In this document: positions 18,473 to 25,989 of the stretch, in pieces
How the letters are laid out: every line of letters begins with the position of its first letter
Position numbering within the stretch: the first letter of the stretch is position 1
NCBI GenBank assembly: GCA_910576915.1
Contig: CAJTJT010000008.1
Location: forward strand, 1-59,870
Source of the DNA: an uncultured Elusimicrobiales bacterium
Lineage (GTDB): Bacteria; Elusimicrobiota; Elusimicrobia; Elusimicrobiales; Elusimicrobiaceae
Length of the DNA stretch: 59,870 nt
Direction of reading: 5' to 3'
Position numbers and translations under genes: made by a program
The notes under the pieces: generated by a model
What the model saw: only the letters and a program-made list of their open reading frames with translations
What the model was told of the DNA's origin: nothing
The model's database searches: none

Positions 18473-18643
18473 GCAACGCAAACTGCTTTGCGTTGCGTTA
18501 GGGATTGAAAGCCGGAGCGATGTTTTTGTTTGAGGGGCGAACCGTATTGGCGAGCTCCGAAAGGCAAAAACCGCGAGGCCGGCCTGCAGGAAAATTTCGT
18601 CAGAAATTTTACCGGAAGGCAATCCCCCTGTACCGGGCACCAT
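18473..18643. repeat. tRNA-Val-linked structured element
   Basis: Order of parts: a perfect 10-bp hairpin (18473-18482 with 18487-18496, loop CTGC); an 11-nt inverted copy of the tRNA-Val T-arm (18499-18509 against 18406-18416); the motif GCCGGAGCG; a variable part; a perfect 8-bp hairpin with loop GTCA (18591-18610); and a diverged direct copy of the tRNA 3' end followed by CCA (about 18620-18643). The unit after tRNA-Asp (51385-51556) has the same order, the same two loops and different but still paired stems. Confidence 0.7.
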
Positions 18644-18858
18644 TTTTCTTACTAACAAAGCTTCTTTCGTTGTTCTTGGCTTCTTCGGGTACCTCGGGCT
18701 CCGCCCTTTTACAGTACACTCTCAGTCGCCAACGCCTAGAAAGAAGCTTTTTTATTTTGAAAAATTCCGCACTCTCGCCGCAATTATTTTTTAATGTGCC
18801 AGCAGTCCGCAGGACGGGGCCGATAACGTAAAAACGCTTCCCGCATTTGAATAACCAT
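18644..18858. other. Non-coding stretch with inverted and direct repeats
   Basis: No gene is seen. A perfect 12-bp inverted repeat AAAGCTTCTTTC / GAAAGAAGCTTT lies at 18657-18668 and 18739-18750. A 16-nt direct repeat TTTTTTAATGTGCCAG occurs at 18454-18469 and again at 18787-18802, framing the tRNA-linked element and this inverted repeat. It may be the footprint of an inserted element, but no coding remnant is left. Confidence 0.5.
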
Positions 18859-18896
18859 ACAAAAATCCCTCCCGGGTAACCCCGAAAGGGACTTTG
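18859..18896 (-). terminator. Probable terminator of pilin 18925-19419
   Basis: On the minus strand an imperfect GC-rich stem built from TCCC/GGGA and GGGG/CCCG arms is followed by TTTTTG. Confidence 0.55.
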
Positions 18897-18924
18897 AAAA
18901 TTAACTTCCGCCAATGCCGTCCGA

Positions 18925-19419
18925 CTATTCCGTATAACAGTCAATATCGCTTTGGCAGCTTTTTCCGGCGGGATTTTTAAAACCCAAGTCTTTACAAATC
19001 TGCGTGGAGGCCACCGTCCCGGTGCGGTCGGTCGTTGGAGCGCAGGCACGGTTTCCTTCCGGGCTTAATAATAAGATATAACCGTCCGTGCGGTTCGTCG
19101 CGCGGAACACATGCCCATACGGCGGGCACGGATAAAACCGGCTCCCGGCGCTTATACCATACTCGAATGAATAATCAAACTTTCCATTGCCCCGCGGCAG
19201 AGATATAGACAAATCGTCCATATTAAACGTATTATGCGTTCCGGGGTTAGCCAAACACCACTCGTTCACAGCCGTAGAAAGCGTTTTTAAATTGGTCCAC
19301 GCTTCGGCCGCACGCGCTTTTTTAACGGCGCGCTGGTATTGGGGCAATGCCACGGAAGACAAAATCCCGATAATAAGTACAACAACCAGCAGTTCAATAA
19401 GAGTAAAACCTTTTTTCAT
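18925..19419 (-). CDS. Type IV pilin-like protein (prepilin)
   Basis: A 164-residue prepilin with the very short leader MKKG and then FTLIELLVVVLIIGIL; Glu at mature position 5. The globular part carries an AWTNLKTLSTAVNEW helix in place of the YYMANG segment of the other paralogues and ends with a Cys-rich tail (four Cys in the last 45 residues). AAGGAG lies before the ATG. The T12 promoter at 19500-19527 is about 80 nt upstream and a probable terminator follows. It is an orphan gene with no pilus machinery nearby. Beyond the N-terminal helix it is little like the other pilins of the window. Confidence 0.85.
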   Translation of the reverse strand: MKKGFTLIELLVVVLIIGILSSVALPQYQRAVKKARAAEAWTNLKTLSTAVNEWCLANPGTHNTFNMDDLSISLPRGNGKFDYSFEYGISAGSRFYPCPPYGHVFRATNRTDGYILLLSPEGNRACAPTTDRTGTVASTQICKDLGFKNPAGKSCQSDIDCYTE

Positions 19420-19499
19420 AAGAAACTCCTTAGCAAGTTGATTTTAAAGGTTACTTATAGGATAACGTTTATCCGGCAAAAAATCAACCCGCTGACTTA

Positions 19500-19527
19500 A
19501 GATTATCAAAAAAAAAAAACAATACAA
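19500..19527 (-). promoter_or_regulatory. T12-spacer promoter, copy C (pilin)
   Basis: On the minus strand: TTGTAT, TG, twelve T, GA, TAATCT; spacer 16 nt. The -35 part is the TTGTAT variant shared with copy F. Confidence 0.75.
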
Positions 19528-19627
19528 CCCCCTAAAAAAAGATTACCCAAATACGGTACGTAAAACAGGTTGTCCCCCGCCTTAAAATCTGCTAAAAATA
19601 TAGTAAGAGATTTTTTAAGGAACTTTT

Positions 19628-20671
19628 ATGATTCGATTTAATTGTGATTACAGCGAAGGCGCGCATCCTGTCATTTTAGAAAAACTCGCGCAAACCAATT
19701 TAGAACAAACGCCCGGCTACGGGCAAGACCCTTACTGCCGTCAGGCCGCGGAACTAATTAAAACGCTCTGCCAAACGCCGCAGGCGGACGTACACTTTTT
19801 ATGCGGCGGTACGCAAACGAACTTAACCGTCATCGCCGCCATGCTCCGCCCGTATCAATGCGTTATCTCGCCCGATTCCGGGCACATCAACGTGCACGAA
19901 GCCGGCGCCATAGAAGCCACCGGCCACCGCATTTTGGCGGTACCGGAGGAAAACGGAAAAATTACCGCCCAGCAAATCGCCCGCGTATGCCAGGCGCACT
20001 GGCAGGACGACAACCCGGAATTTGCCCCCCAGCCCAAGCTGGTTTATCTCTCGTTCCCGACGGAATACGGCACACTGTATTCCAAAAAGGAACTTTCCGA
20101 CATCCGCCGCGTGTGCGACGAACATAACCTCTACTTATTTATGGACGGCGCCCGCCTGGGCTACGGCCTCACCGCCGAAGGGAACGATTTAACCCTGCCC
20201 GAAATCGCCGCCTGCTGCGACATTTTTTATATCGGCGGCACCAAACTGGGCGCGCTGCTGGGAGAAGCGGTGGTCATCGTCAACCCGAAACTGCAAAAAG
20301 ATTTCCGTTATTTTATGAAGCAGAAAGGCGCTATTTTGGCCAAAGGCCGCCTGCTGGGCATCCAATTTGTGGGGCTTTTGGAAAACGGCCTCTATTTTAA
20401 ACTGGCCGAACACGCCAACAAAATGGCGGCGATGATTCGCCGCGCCTGCGAGGAAGCCGGCTGGAAAATGTGGTACGATTCCCCCACCAACCAGCAATTC
20501 CCCGTCGTGCCGGACGACGCACTAAAAGAATTGGAACAAGAATACGCTTTTGCGCATTTTAAACGCTTAGACCGCAGCCACACCGCTATCCGCATCTGCA
20601 CCAGCTGGGCCACGCGCGAAGAAGACGTGCGCCAGCTGATTGCGGACATCAAACGCGTCAGCGCCAAATAA
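19628..20671 (+). CDS. ltaE: Low-specificity threonine aldolase / beta-eliminating lyase
   Basis: PLP-dependent fold-type I enzyme of the threonine aldolase family, which cleaves threonine or allo-threonine to glycine and acetaldehyde. The 347 residues show FLCGGTQTN for the PLP phosphate, FMDGARLGYG with the cofactor Asp near 173, and the Schiff-base Lys206 in YIGGTKLGAL. AAGGAA precedes the ATG. It is followed 8 nt later by nfo in the same direction, so the two are probably co-transcribed, though their functions are unrelated. Related aromatic beta-eliminating lyases cannot be fully excluded, but length and motifs fit threonine aldolase better. Confidence 0.88.
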   Translation: MIRFNCDYSEGAHPVILEKLAQTNLEQTPGYGQDPYCRQAAELIKTLCQTPQADVHFLCGGTQTNLTVIAAMLRPYQCVISPDSGHINVHEAGAIEATGHRILAVPEENGKITAQQIARVCQAHWQDDNPEFAPQPKLVYLSFPTEYGTLYSKKELSDIRRVCDEHNLYLFMDGARLGYGLTAEGNDLTLPEIAACCDIFYIGGTKLGALLGEAVVIVNPKLQKDFRYFMKQKGAILAKGRLLGIQFVGLLENGLYFKLAEHANKMAAMIRRACEEAGWKMWYDSPTNQQFPVVPDDALKELEQEYAFAHFKRLDRSHTAIRICTSWATREEDVRQLIADIKRVSAK

Positions 20672-20679
20672 GGAATAAT

Positions 20680-21510
20680 ATGTTACATATCGGATGCCAT
20701 TTATCGTCTTCCAAAGGTTTTGAGTCCATGGGTGAAACCGCGCTTGAAATCGGCGCGGACACGTTCCAGTTTTTCACCCGCAACCCGCGCGGCAGCAAAG
20801 CCAAAGACATCGACCCGCAAGACGCCGCCGCCCTGCGCGAACTGCTTGCCGAGCATCATTTTGCGCCGCTTATCGCGCATGCGCCGTACACGCTAAATCC
20901 GGCGTCAGCCGACCCCAAAACGCGCGAGTTCGCCCTGCAAACCATGCGGGACGACCTGGTCCGCATGGAATACCTGCCCGGCAACCTGTATAACTTTCAC
21001 CCCGGCAGCCACGTGGGCCAAGGGGTTGAAAAAGGCACCGAACTGATTATCAGCCTGCTTAACGAAATTTTAACTAAAGACCAAACCACCACCGTGCTGC
21101 TGGAAACCATGGCCGGGAAAGGAAGCGAAATCGGAAGAAGTTTTGACGAACTCAAACGGATTTTGGACGGAGTAAAATTAAACGATAAAATGGGCGTCTG
21201 TTTAGACACCTGTCACGTGCACGACGCGGGCTACTCCCTCGCGGCGCTGGACGGAACACTTGAAGACTTTGATAAACAAATCGGGCTCACGCGCTTAAAA
21301 GCCGTCCACATAAACGAAAGCCTGAACCCGCGCGGGGCGCATAAGGACCGTCACGCCGTCATCGGCGGAGGCCATATCGGCACGGATACACTCACCCGCG
21401 TAATCAACCACCCCGCCTTGAAGCACTTGCCGTTTTGTTTGGAAACCCCGAACGATTTGGCCGGCTACGCCAAGGAAATTAAACTGCTCCGCAGTTTGTA
21501 CCGGGAGTAG
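20680..21510 (+). CDS. nfo: Endonuclease IV (AP endonuclease)
   Basis: Zinc-dependent AP endonuclease of base-excision repair, acting on abasic sites and 3'-blocked ends. The 276-residue TIM barrel has the family segments IGCHLSSSKGF, YNFHPGSHVG, LLETMAGKGSEIG, GVCLDTCHVHDAGY, HINESLNPRGAHKDRHA and the late Glu in CLETPND, which together supply the three-zinc site. It starts 8 nt after ltaE. Its last 32 nt overlap the 3' end of the convergent methyltransferase gene, so the two transcripts are complementary there. Confidence 0.95.
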   Translation: MLHIGCHLSSSKGFESMGETALEIGADTFQFFTRNPRGSKAKDIDPQDAAALRELLAEHHFAPLIAHAPYTLNPASADPKTREFALQTMRDDLVRMEYLPGNLYNFHPGSHVGQGVEKGTELIISLLNEILTKDQTTTVLLETMAGKGSEIGRSFDELKRILDGVKLNDKMGVCLDTCHVHDAGYSLAALDGTLEDFDKQIGLTRLKAVHINESLNPRGAHKDRHAVIGGGHIGTDTLTRVINHPALKHLPFCLETPNDLAGYAKEIKLLRSLYRE

Positions 21511-22219
21511 GCTTCTTTTCCAGCACCAACATCAAACTGTAACCACCCACCCAGTATGCGGCCCACGCACGCGGCAAAAAGCGGTGCGCCATCTTACGGA
21601 TAAACATGCCCGCGCGGCTGATAAACCGGGTGATTTGGGGCGGTCGTTCCACACATTTATTGGTATAGTGCAGGTGCCGCACCCGCATCCGGAGGCCGTC
21701 CAGTTCCCGCAAAAATTTTCGCGCCGTAAAAAAGTGGATATGCCCGACTGTTTCGCGCTCCCGCTTTAAAATAGACGGACGCAAGCGGGCGTAAACCGAT
21801 AAATCAAGCGGCATATGCACCACTATAAGGTCCGCCTGCGCCGTCCATTTTTTAAAAAATTCTTTCCAATCAGGAATGTGCTCTAAAACGTCCAATAAAA
21901 GAAGTGCGTCACAAGGTTCCGGCCGGAGGGCGGAACCAAGCCGGAAAACGCAGTTTTGCGGCTTGTCTTTTTCGGCCATCGCCAGCGCCTGGGGAGATAC
22001 GTCATACCCGTAAAAAGCCGTTTCCGGCAGCTCTTTGGCCCACCGTTTAACCGCTTCGCCCGCACCGCAGCCCACATCGCACACCGTTTTCAGGCGCGCT
22101 TCCGCCACCCCCGCGCTTTTAAGCGCGCGGCGGACGTGGGCAAGTTTCCAGGCGGAATCTTCCCCGTGCCAGCTGGGGTTGGCGGCCAAATAAGTTCCGT
22201 CTGTATATCGATTTTCCAT
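21479..22219 (-). CDS. SAM-dependent class I methyltransferase
   Basis: A 246-residue class I methyltransferase. Motif I is DVGCGAG (48-54), the acidic strand end is YGYDVS, and the motif IV region contains LLLDVLEHI, as in UbiG/Bud23-like methyltransferases. The C-terminus has a basic and aromatic stretch that could touch membrane. The substrate is unknown. I start it at ATG 22219 because a TATAAT box (22227-22232) ends 7 nt upstream, predicting a leaderless mRNA. A longer reading exists to 22612 but reads back through the promoter and the divergent autotransporter start, so I reject it. The 3' end overlaps nfo by 32 nt. Confidence 0.8.
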   Translation of the reverse strand: MENRYTDGTYLAANPSWHGEDSAWKLAHVRRALKSAGVAEARLKTVCDVGCGAGEAVKRWAKELPETAFYGYDVSPQALAMAEKDKPQNCVFRLGSALRPEPCDALLLLDVLEHIPDWKEFFKKWTAQADLIVVHMPLDLSVYARLRPSILKRERETVGHIHFFTARKFLRELDGLRMRVRHLHYTNKCVERPPQITRFISRAGMFIRKMAHRFLPRAWAAYWVGGYSLMLVLEKKPTPGTNCGAV

Positions 22220-22361
22220 ATGTTTTATTATACTTAAAAACACCCGCGCCGCGCGCCGCGGGAAAAAACCCGTTTTCTCCTTATAAAAACCGCTTTCCTT
22301 TTGCGCCAAATTCTGTATAATGGAGATATATTCCTTTTTGTTTATATTAATTGGAGGATAA

Positions 22362-25300
22362 ATGAATAAATTCCTTTCAGGGTTTTTTGCCGTACTGTTT
22401 GCGGTTTCCGCCGCCGGGGCGGAAGTGTTGAACCCCATTGAAAAAACCGGCGACGTTTCCGACCAAACGCTTGTTATCACCCCAAGCACCACCGGCACGG
22501 AAGACACCATGATCGCCGGCGGCGCTTCGCTGCAAGGCTCCGCCAAAAACAATACGGTAACGGTTAACGCCAACGTAACCGACACCAACGACGGAAAACA
22601 GCCGGACGGCATCCATAACCACTACATCGTGGGCGGCGCGGTTTACAAAAACACCGCCGACGGAAACACCGTCAACATTTCCCAGGGCGTAACGGTTGAA
22701 GGCCGCGCCGTGGCGGGCGGTTTGGCCCGCACGACCCGTCCCGAAAACACGGACAGCGAAAAATGGGAAACCGGCAGCGCGACGAACAACACCGTTAACA
22801 TTAACGGCGCCACGATTACCGTCGCCCCGCAAGACGCCGACACCGTTTTCTCCATCGGCGACCCTGTGGCCGTAGCGGGCGGCGCCTCCCAATATTTCAG
22901 CGGAAACGTCAGCGGCAACACCGTTAATATTTCCAACAACTCCACTATCAACGGTATTGTGGCCGGCGGTTTGTCTTACGTTGAAACCACCCAGGAAGAA
23001 GTGGACGACCACGACGTTACCCCCGTACGCAACAACAATAACAACACCGTTAATATTAAAGATTCCACCGTCAACGGCGACGTATACGGTTCTTTCGGCG
23101 GCGTATCGGGCAACGGTAACACGGTCCGCCTGGACGGAACCACCGTCAACGGGAACGTAATAGCCGCGGAAAGCGGATTTACCCTGCATGAAGATTCCGC
23201 CTCCACGGGCACTTTTGACTACAACCGCGTAGAACTTTTAAACGGCACGACAGTAAATTCCGCCGCCGCGGTGGACGCCAATAACAACAACGCGAGCTAC
23301 AACTCGATGTTGATTCAAAACTCCACCGTAAAAGACGGAGAAATCTACACCGTTAAAATGATTCACAACCTGGAAGATAACAGCAACACCATCTCCGGCC
23401 AAACGAATTACAACTCCTTAACGCTGCAAGATTTAACCGGCACCACCGTAAACGAAATCGGCGCGGCACTGAACATGACGGGCAACCCGGCGGGCAACTC
23501 CGTCAATGTGCTTAATTCCAACGTTACCGTCGCGTTCGACGCAACCAAAACGTTCGGCGGCATTGTAAACGTGACGAACTTAACTTCGCTGGGCTTGTTA
23601 GGCACGAAATCCGTCAACGGTTACGAAATCGCCCCCGCGCTTAACACCGCCAACGGTTACATTTTGGGCGGCGCGACGGCTGATTACACCAGCAAGGTAA
23701 ACTCCATGCCTTCCGAAGAAGAACCGAAAGAAGTCATCAAAGGGTTCGGTTCGTCTTCCGACAACAACACCATTAACCTCCAGGGCGGCGAAGTAACCGC
23801 CAACGTAGTGGGCGGGTTTGCTTCTTACGTAAGAGAAATCAACTACTCCACCGTTTCCAAAGACGACAAGGGCAGAACGACCGAAGAAAAAACCGTCGTC
23901 AAAAACGGCCGCATTACCACAACGACCACTACCACCTATACGTACGCTGATGAAAACGATACAACGGGCACCTCGGAAACGACCTCGGAAGACAGTGAAC
24001 CTGCGCCCTTAATCGACGAAAAATTCTCCGCCTCCAACAATACCATCGTACTTACGGACGTAACCCTTAACGGCAACGTGTACGGCGGCTATGTAGACGG
24101 CGCGGAACTGAAACAGGAAAACATGCTGACCCAAAACAACACCGTTGTAATGGCCGGAAAAGCGCAGGTTACCGGCACGGTGTACGGCGGCAGCAACAAT
24201 TACAGCGCGGACACCAACCACCTGGTTTTCCGCCACAACGCGGACGGTGAGAACTTTGTAAAATACAATCCCACCCAGTTTAAAAACTTCAACACGCTGT
24301 GGAACATCGAAGGTAACTTCGATACCCGCCTGGAATTCACCCAGGGCGACGTTCACGCCATGGTAACGCTGGACCAGTCGGCCATGAAAGAACAGGGCTC
24401 CACCACCATTTTGAAAACGGGCGGCCTGTTGGAAGGTTACAAACCCGTGGTGTGCAACGGCTCGGAAAACTGCATTAAATACAGCTCCGACATCACCCTC
24501 GCCACCGACAAACTGGGCATTTACACCTTCGCGTTAACGCCCGAAATCGCCGGGGAAGACGTGGTGAACTGGAACCTTTCCAGCACGAAAGAAACCACCA
24601 ATTTGGAAGTATACGGCCAGCTGCCGCTTGTCGGCTTAGCCTTGGCCATGGAAGGCCAGGAAATGTTGGGCTCGGCCATTACCGACGCCTGGAAAAATGA
24701 CAACGAATCCAACACCTTCTTAAACGGCGCCTACCACCACACCCGCTACGAAACCGGCAGCGGCTTTGATTTGGACTCCGGCATTGTACAAGCTGGCGGC
24801 TGGACGAAATTCACCAGCGACTGGCTGGGCGGTTTCTTCGTCAAATACGCGCACGGTTCTTACGAAACGTTCCCGATTGACGTAAATGGCGATGCCGACG
24901 TTTATGCCGGCGGCCTTTTAACCTCGCTGCGCTATAGCGAAACCGGCCGCCTGGAAGTGGACGCCGAAATCGGCTACATGGACATGGAATTTAACTCCTC
25001 CGAGCTCAGCTCCACGTTCACCAGCAATGGCATGTATTACGGCTTTGGCGCCGGATTTGTCGAAACGTTGATGGAAGACCTGGACCTTTTCGCCAACTTC
25101 CGCTATCTGCATAAAGGTAAAGACGATATTACCGACAACCTCGGCCAAAAAGTGGAATTTGACACGATGAAAAGCATGGCCCTGCGCTTCGGTGCGGAAT
25201 ACACCTTCAACCAGCTGGACCTGTACGGTTTGAAACCCGCCTTGGGCGCGATGGGCATTTACGAAATGGACGGCAAATCCACCGTAAGAGCCGAAGGCAT

Positions 25301-25469
25301 CCAATCCAACGAAGCCTCCATGAAAGGCATGAGCGGCCGCGCGCAGCTGTCTTTGGTGTACAACAACAAAGATATGTTCCTGCCGCTGCGCACCGCGCTG
25401 ACCGTTTACGGCATGGCCGGCAAACGCGAAGGCGTAGGCGGAGAGGTAAACATTACCTTCTCGTTCTAA
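22362..25469 (+). CDS. Autotransporter-like surface protein
   Basis: A 1035-residue protein with a Sec signal peptide (to about residue 19, AAGA). The passenger of about 750 residues is rich in Asn, Thr, Gly and Val with many NNTVNI/GNTVNI-type turns about 20-40 residues apart, as expected of a right-handed beta-helix. The last 250 residues, from about PLVGLALAMEG, look like an autotransporter beta-barrel and end in the aromatic terminus NITFSF expected for BAM recognition. A Thr/Glu-rich low-complexity part with a run of Thr lies at about residues 510-550. GGAGG precedes the ATG, and a TATAAT box stands at 22316-22321. It is monocistronic with a strong terminator. The role (adhesion or other) is not visible. 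Confidence 0.85.
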   Translation: MNKFLSGFFAVLFAVSAAGAEVLNPIEKTGDVSDQTLVITPSTTGTEDTMIAGGASLQGSAKNNTVTVNANVTDTNDGKQPDGIHNHYIVGGAVYKNTADGNTVNISQGVTVEGRAVAGGLARTTRPENTDSEKWETGSATNNTVNINGATITVAPQDADTVFSIGDPVAVAGGASQYFSGNVSGNTVNISNNSTINGIVAGGLSYVETTQEEVDDHDVTPVRNNNNNTVNIKDSTVNGDVYGSFGGVSGNGNTVRLDGTTVNGNVIAAESGFTLHEDSASTGTFDYNRVELLNGTTVNSAAAVDANNNNASYNSMLIQNSTVKDGEIYTVKMIHNLEDNSNTISGQTNYNSLTLQDLTGTTVNEIGAALNMTGNPAGNSVNVLNSNVTVAFDATKTFGGIVNVTNLTSLGLLGTKSVNGYEIAPALNTANGYILGGATADYTSKVNSMPSEEEPKEVIKGFGSSSDNNTINLQGGEVTANVVGGFASYVREINYSTVSKDDKGRTTEEKTVVKNGRITTTTTTTYTYADENDTTGTSETTSEDSEPAPLIDEKFSASNNTIVLTDVTLNGNVYGGYVDGAELKQENMLTQNNTVVMAGKAQVTGTVYGGSNNYSADTNHLVFRHNADGENFVKYNPTQFKNFNTLWNIEGNFDTRLEFTQGDVHAMVTLDQSAMKEQGSTTILKTGGLLEGYKPVVCNGSENCIKYSSDITLATDKLGIYTFALTPEIAGEDVVNWNLSSTKETTNLEVYGQLPLVGLALAMEGQEMLGSAITDAWKNDNESNTFLNGAYHHTRYETGSGFDLDSGIVQAGGWTKFTSDWLGGFFVKYAHGSYETFPIDVNGDADVYAGGLLTSLRYSETGRLEVDAEIGYMDMEFNSSELSSTFTSNGMYYGFGAGFVETLMEDLDLFANFRYLHKGKDDITDNLGQKVEFDTMKSMALRFGAEYTFNQLDLYGLKPALGAMGIYEMDGKSTVRAEGIQSNEASMKGMSGRAQLSLVYNNKDMFLPLRTALTVYGMAGKREGVGGEVNITFSF

Positions 25470-25490
25470 ACCGACGCACGCAGTTTTACA

Positions 25491-25520
25491 AGAGCCCTGG
25501 AAACCCGGGGCTCTTTTTTT
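25491..25520 (+). terminator. Intrinsic terminator of the autotransporter gene
   Basis: AGAGCCC and GGGCTCT flank a CC/GG-rich loop and are followed by seven T. Confidence 0.9.
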
Positions 25521-25562
25521 GTATAATAAAGTATAGCCAATGAGAAACTTTGATAAAAAAAG

Positions 25563-25591
25563 TTGCACATTTCGCAAAAAACTGTTATAAT
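25563..25591 (+). promoter_or_regulatory. Promoter of tRNA-Ala
   Basis: TTGCAC, a 17-nt spacer, TATAAT; the -10 box ends 18 nt before the tRNA. Confidence 0.8.
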
Positions 25592-25609
25592 AATTAGGTA
25601 GTAATTAAT

Positions 25610-25685
25610 GGGCCTGTAGCTCAGCTGGGAGAGCGCCTGCATGGCATGCAGGAGGTCGCAAGTTCGATCCTTGTCAGGTCCACCA
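25610..25685 (+). tRNA. tRNA-Ala (GGC)
   Basis: Acceptor GGGCCTG/CAGGTCC with one G-U pair, and discriminator A followed by an encoded CCA. The anticodon loop ATGGCAT gives GGC at 25643-25645. Unlike tRNA-Val and tRNA-Asp of this window, its 3' end is complete and no second copy of it follows. Confidence 0.96.
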
Positions 25686-25699
25686 TTTTGAAAATGTAG

Positions 25700-25724
25700 A
25701 ACCCGCCGAAAGGCGGGTTTTTTA
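25700..25724 (+). terminator. Intrinsic terminator of tRNA-Ala
   Basis: AACCCGCC, loop GAAA, GGCGGGTTTTTT. Confidence 0.9.
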
Positions 25725-25725
25725 T

Positions 25726-25905
25726 TATATTCTGTGCAGGCGCGATTCGCTCCGAAAAGCACGGAGGGTGCAAGCCCAAGCCGGAACAGAATATAAGAAA
25801 GCCCCACGAAAGTGGGGGTTTTTTGTTGGTGAATTTTCATCAGCAGGCGCGTTTCGCTCCGAAAAGCGCGGAGGATGAAAGCCCAGGCCGCAGAAGAATA
25901 TCAGA
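25726..25905. repeat. Two copies of a structured repeat after tRNA-Ala
   Basis: Copy 1 is closed by the perfect 10-bp pair TATATTCTGT/ACAGAATATA (25726-25735, 25786-25795). Its 32-nt core (25736-25767) begins GCAGGCGCG and contains CGCTCCGAAAAGC. Copy 2 has nearly the same core at 25843-25874 (two changes). Both are followed by an AAGCCC.(A/G)GCC tail like the AGCC(C)GGAGCG of the tRNA-Val and tRNA-Asp elements. A terminator lies between them. There is no gene in the 304 nt from the tRNA to 25989. Confidence 0.6.
25800..25824 (+). terminator. Intrinsic terminator between the two repeats
   Basis: CCCCAC, loop GAAA, GTGGGG, then GTTTTTTG. Confidence 0.75.
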
Positions 25906-25989
25906 ACCCCACGTTACCCAAAATTTTCCTACAAGTTTCCTCTTATAAAAAACATTCCGCCATTCCCCCCAATTTCATACAATAACCAT

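Noticed and set aside
18473..18643. The tRNA-Val-linked unit as a second, decayed tRNA gene
   Set aside because: Only the T-arm and 3' acceptor part are tRNA-like. No D-arm or anticodon arm can be found, and the hairpins with loops CTGC and GTCA are shared with the tRNA-Asp unit.
22220..22612. N-terminal extension of the methyltransferase up to 22612
   Set aside because: It would run back across the TATAAT box and into the start of the divergent autotransporter gene. The extra residues are low-complexity and do not resemble a methyltransferase.
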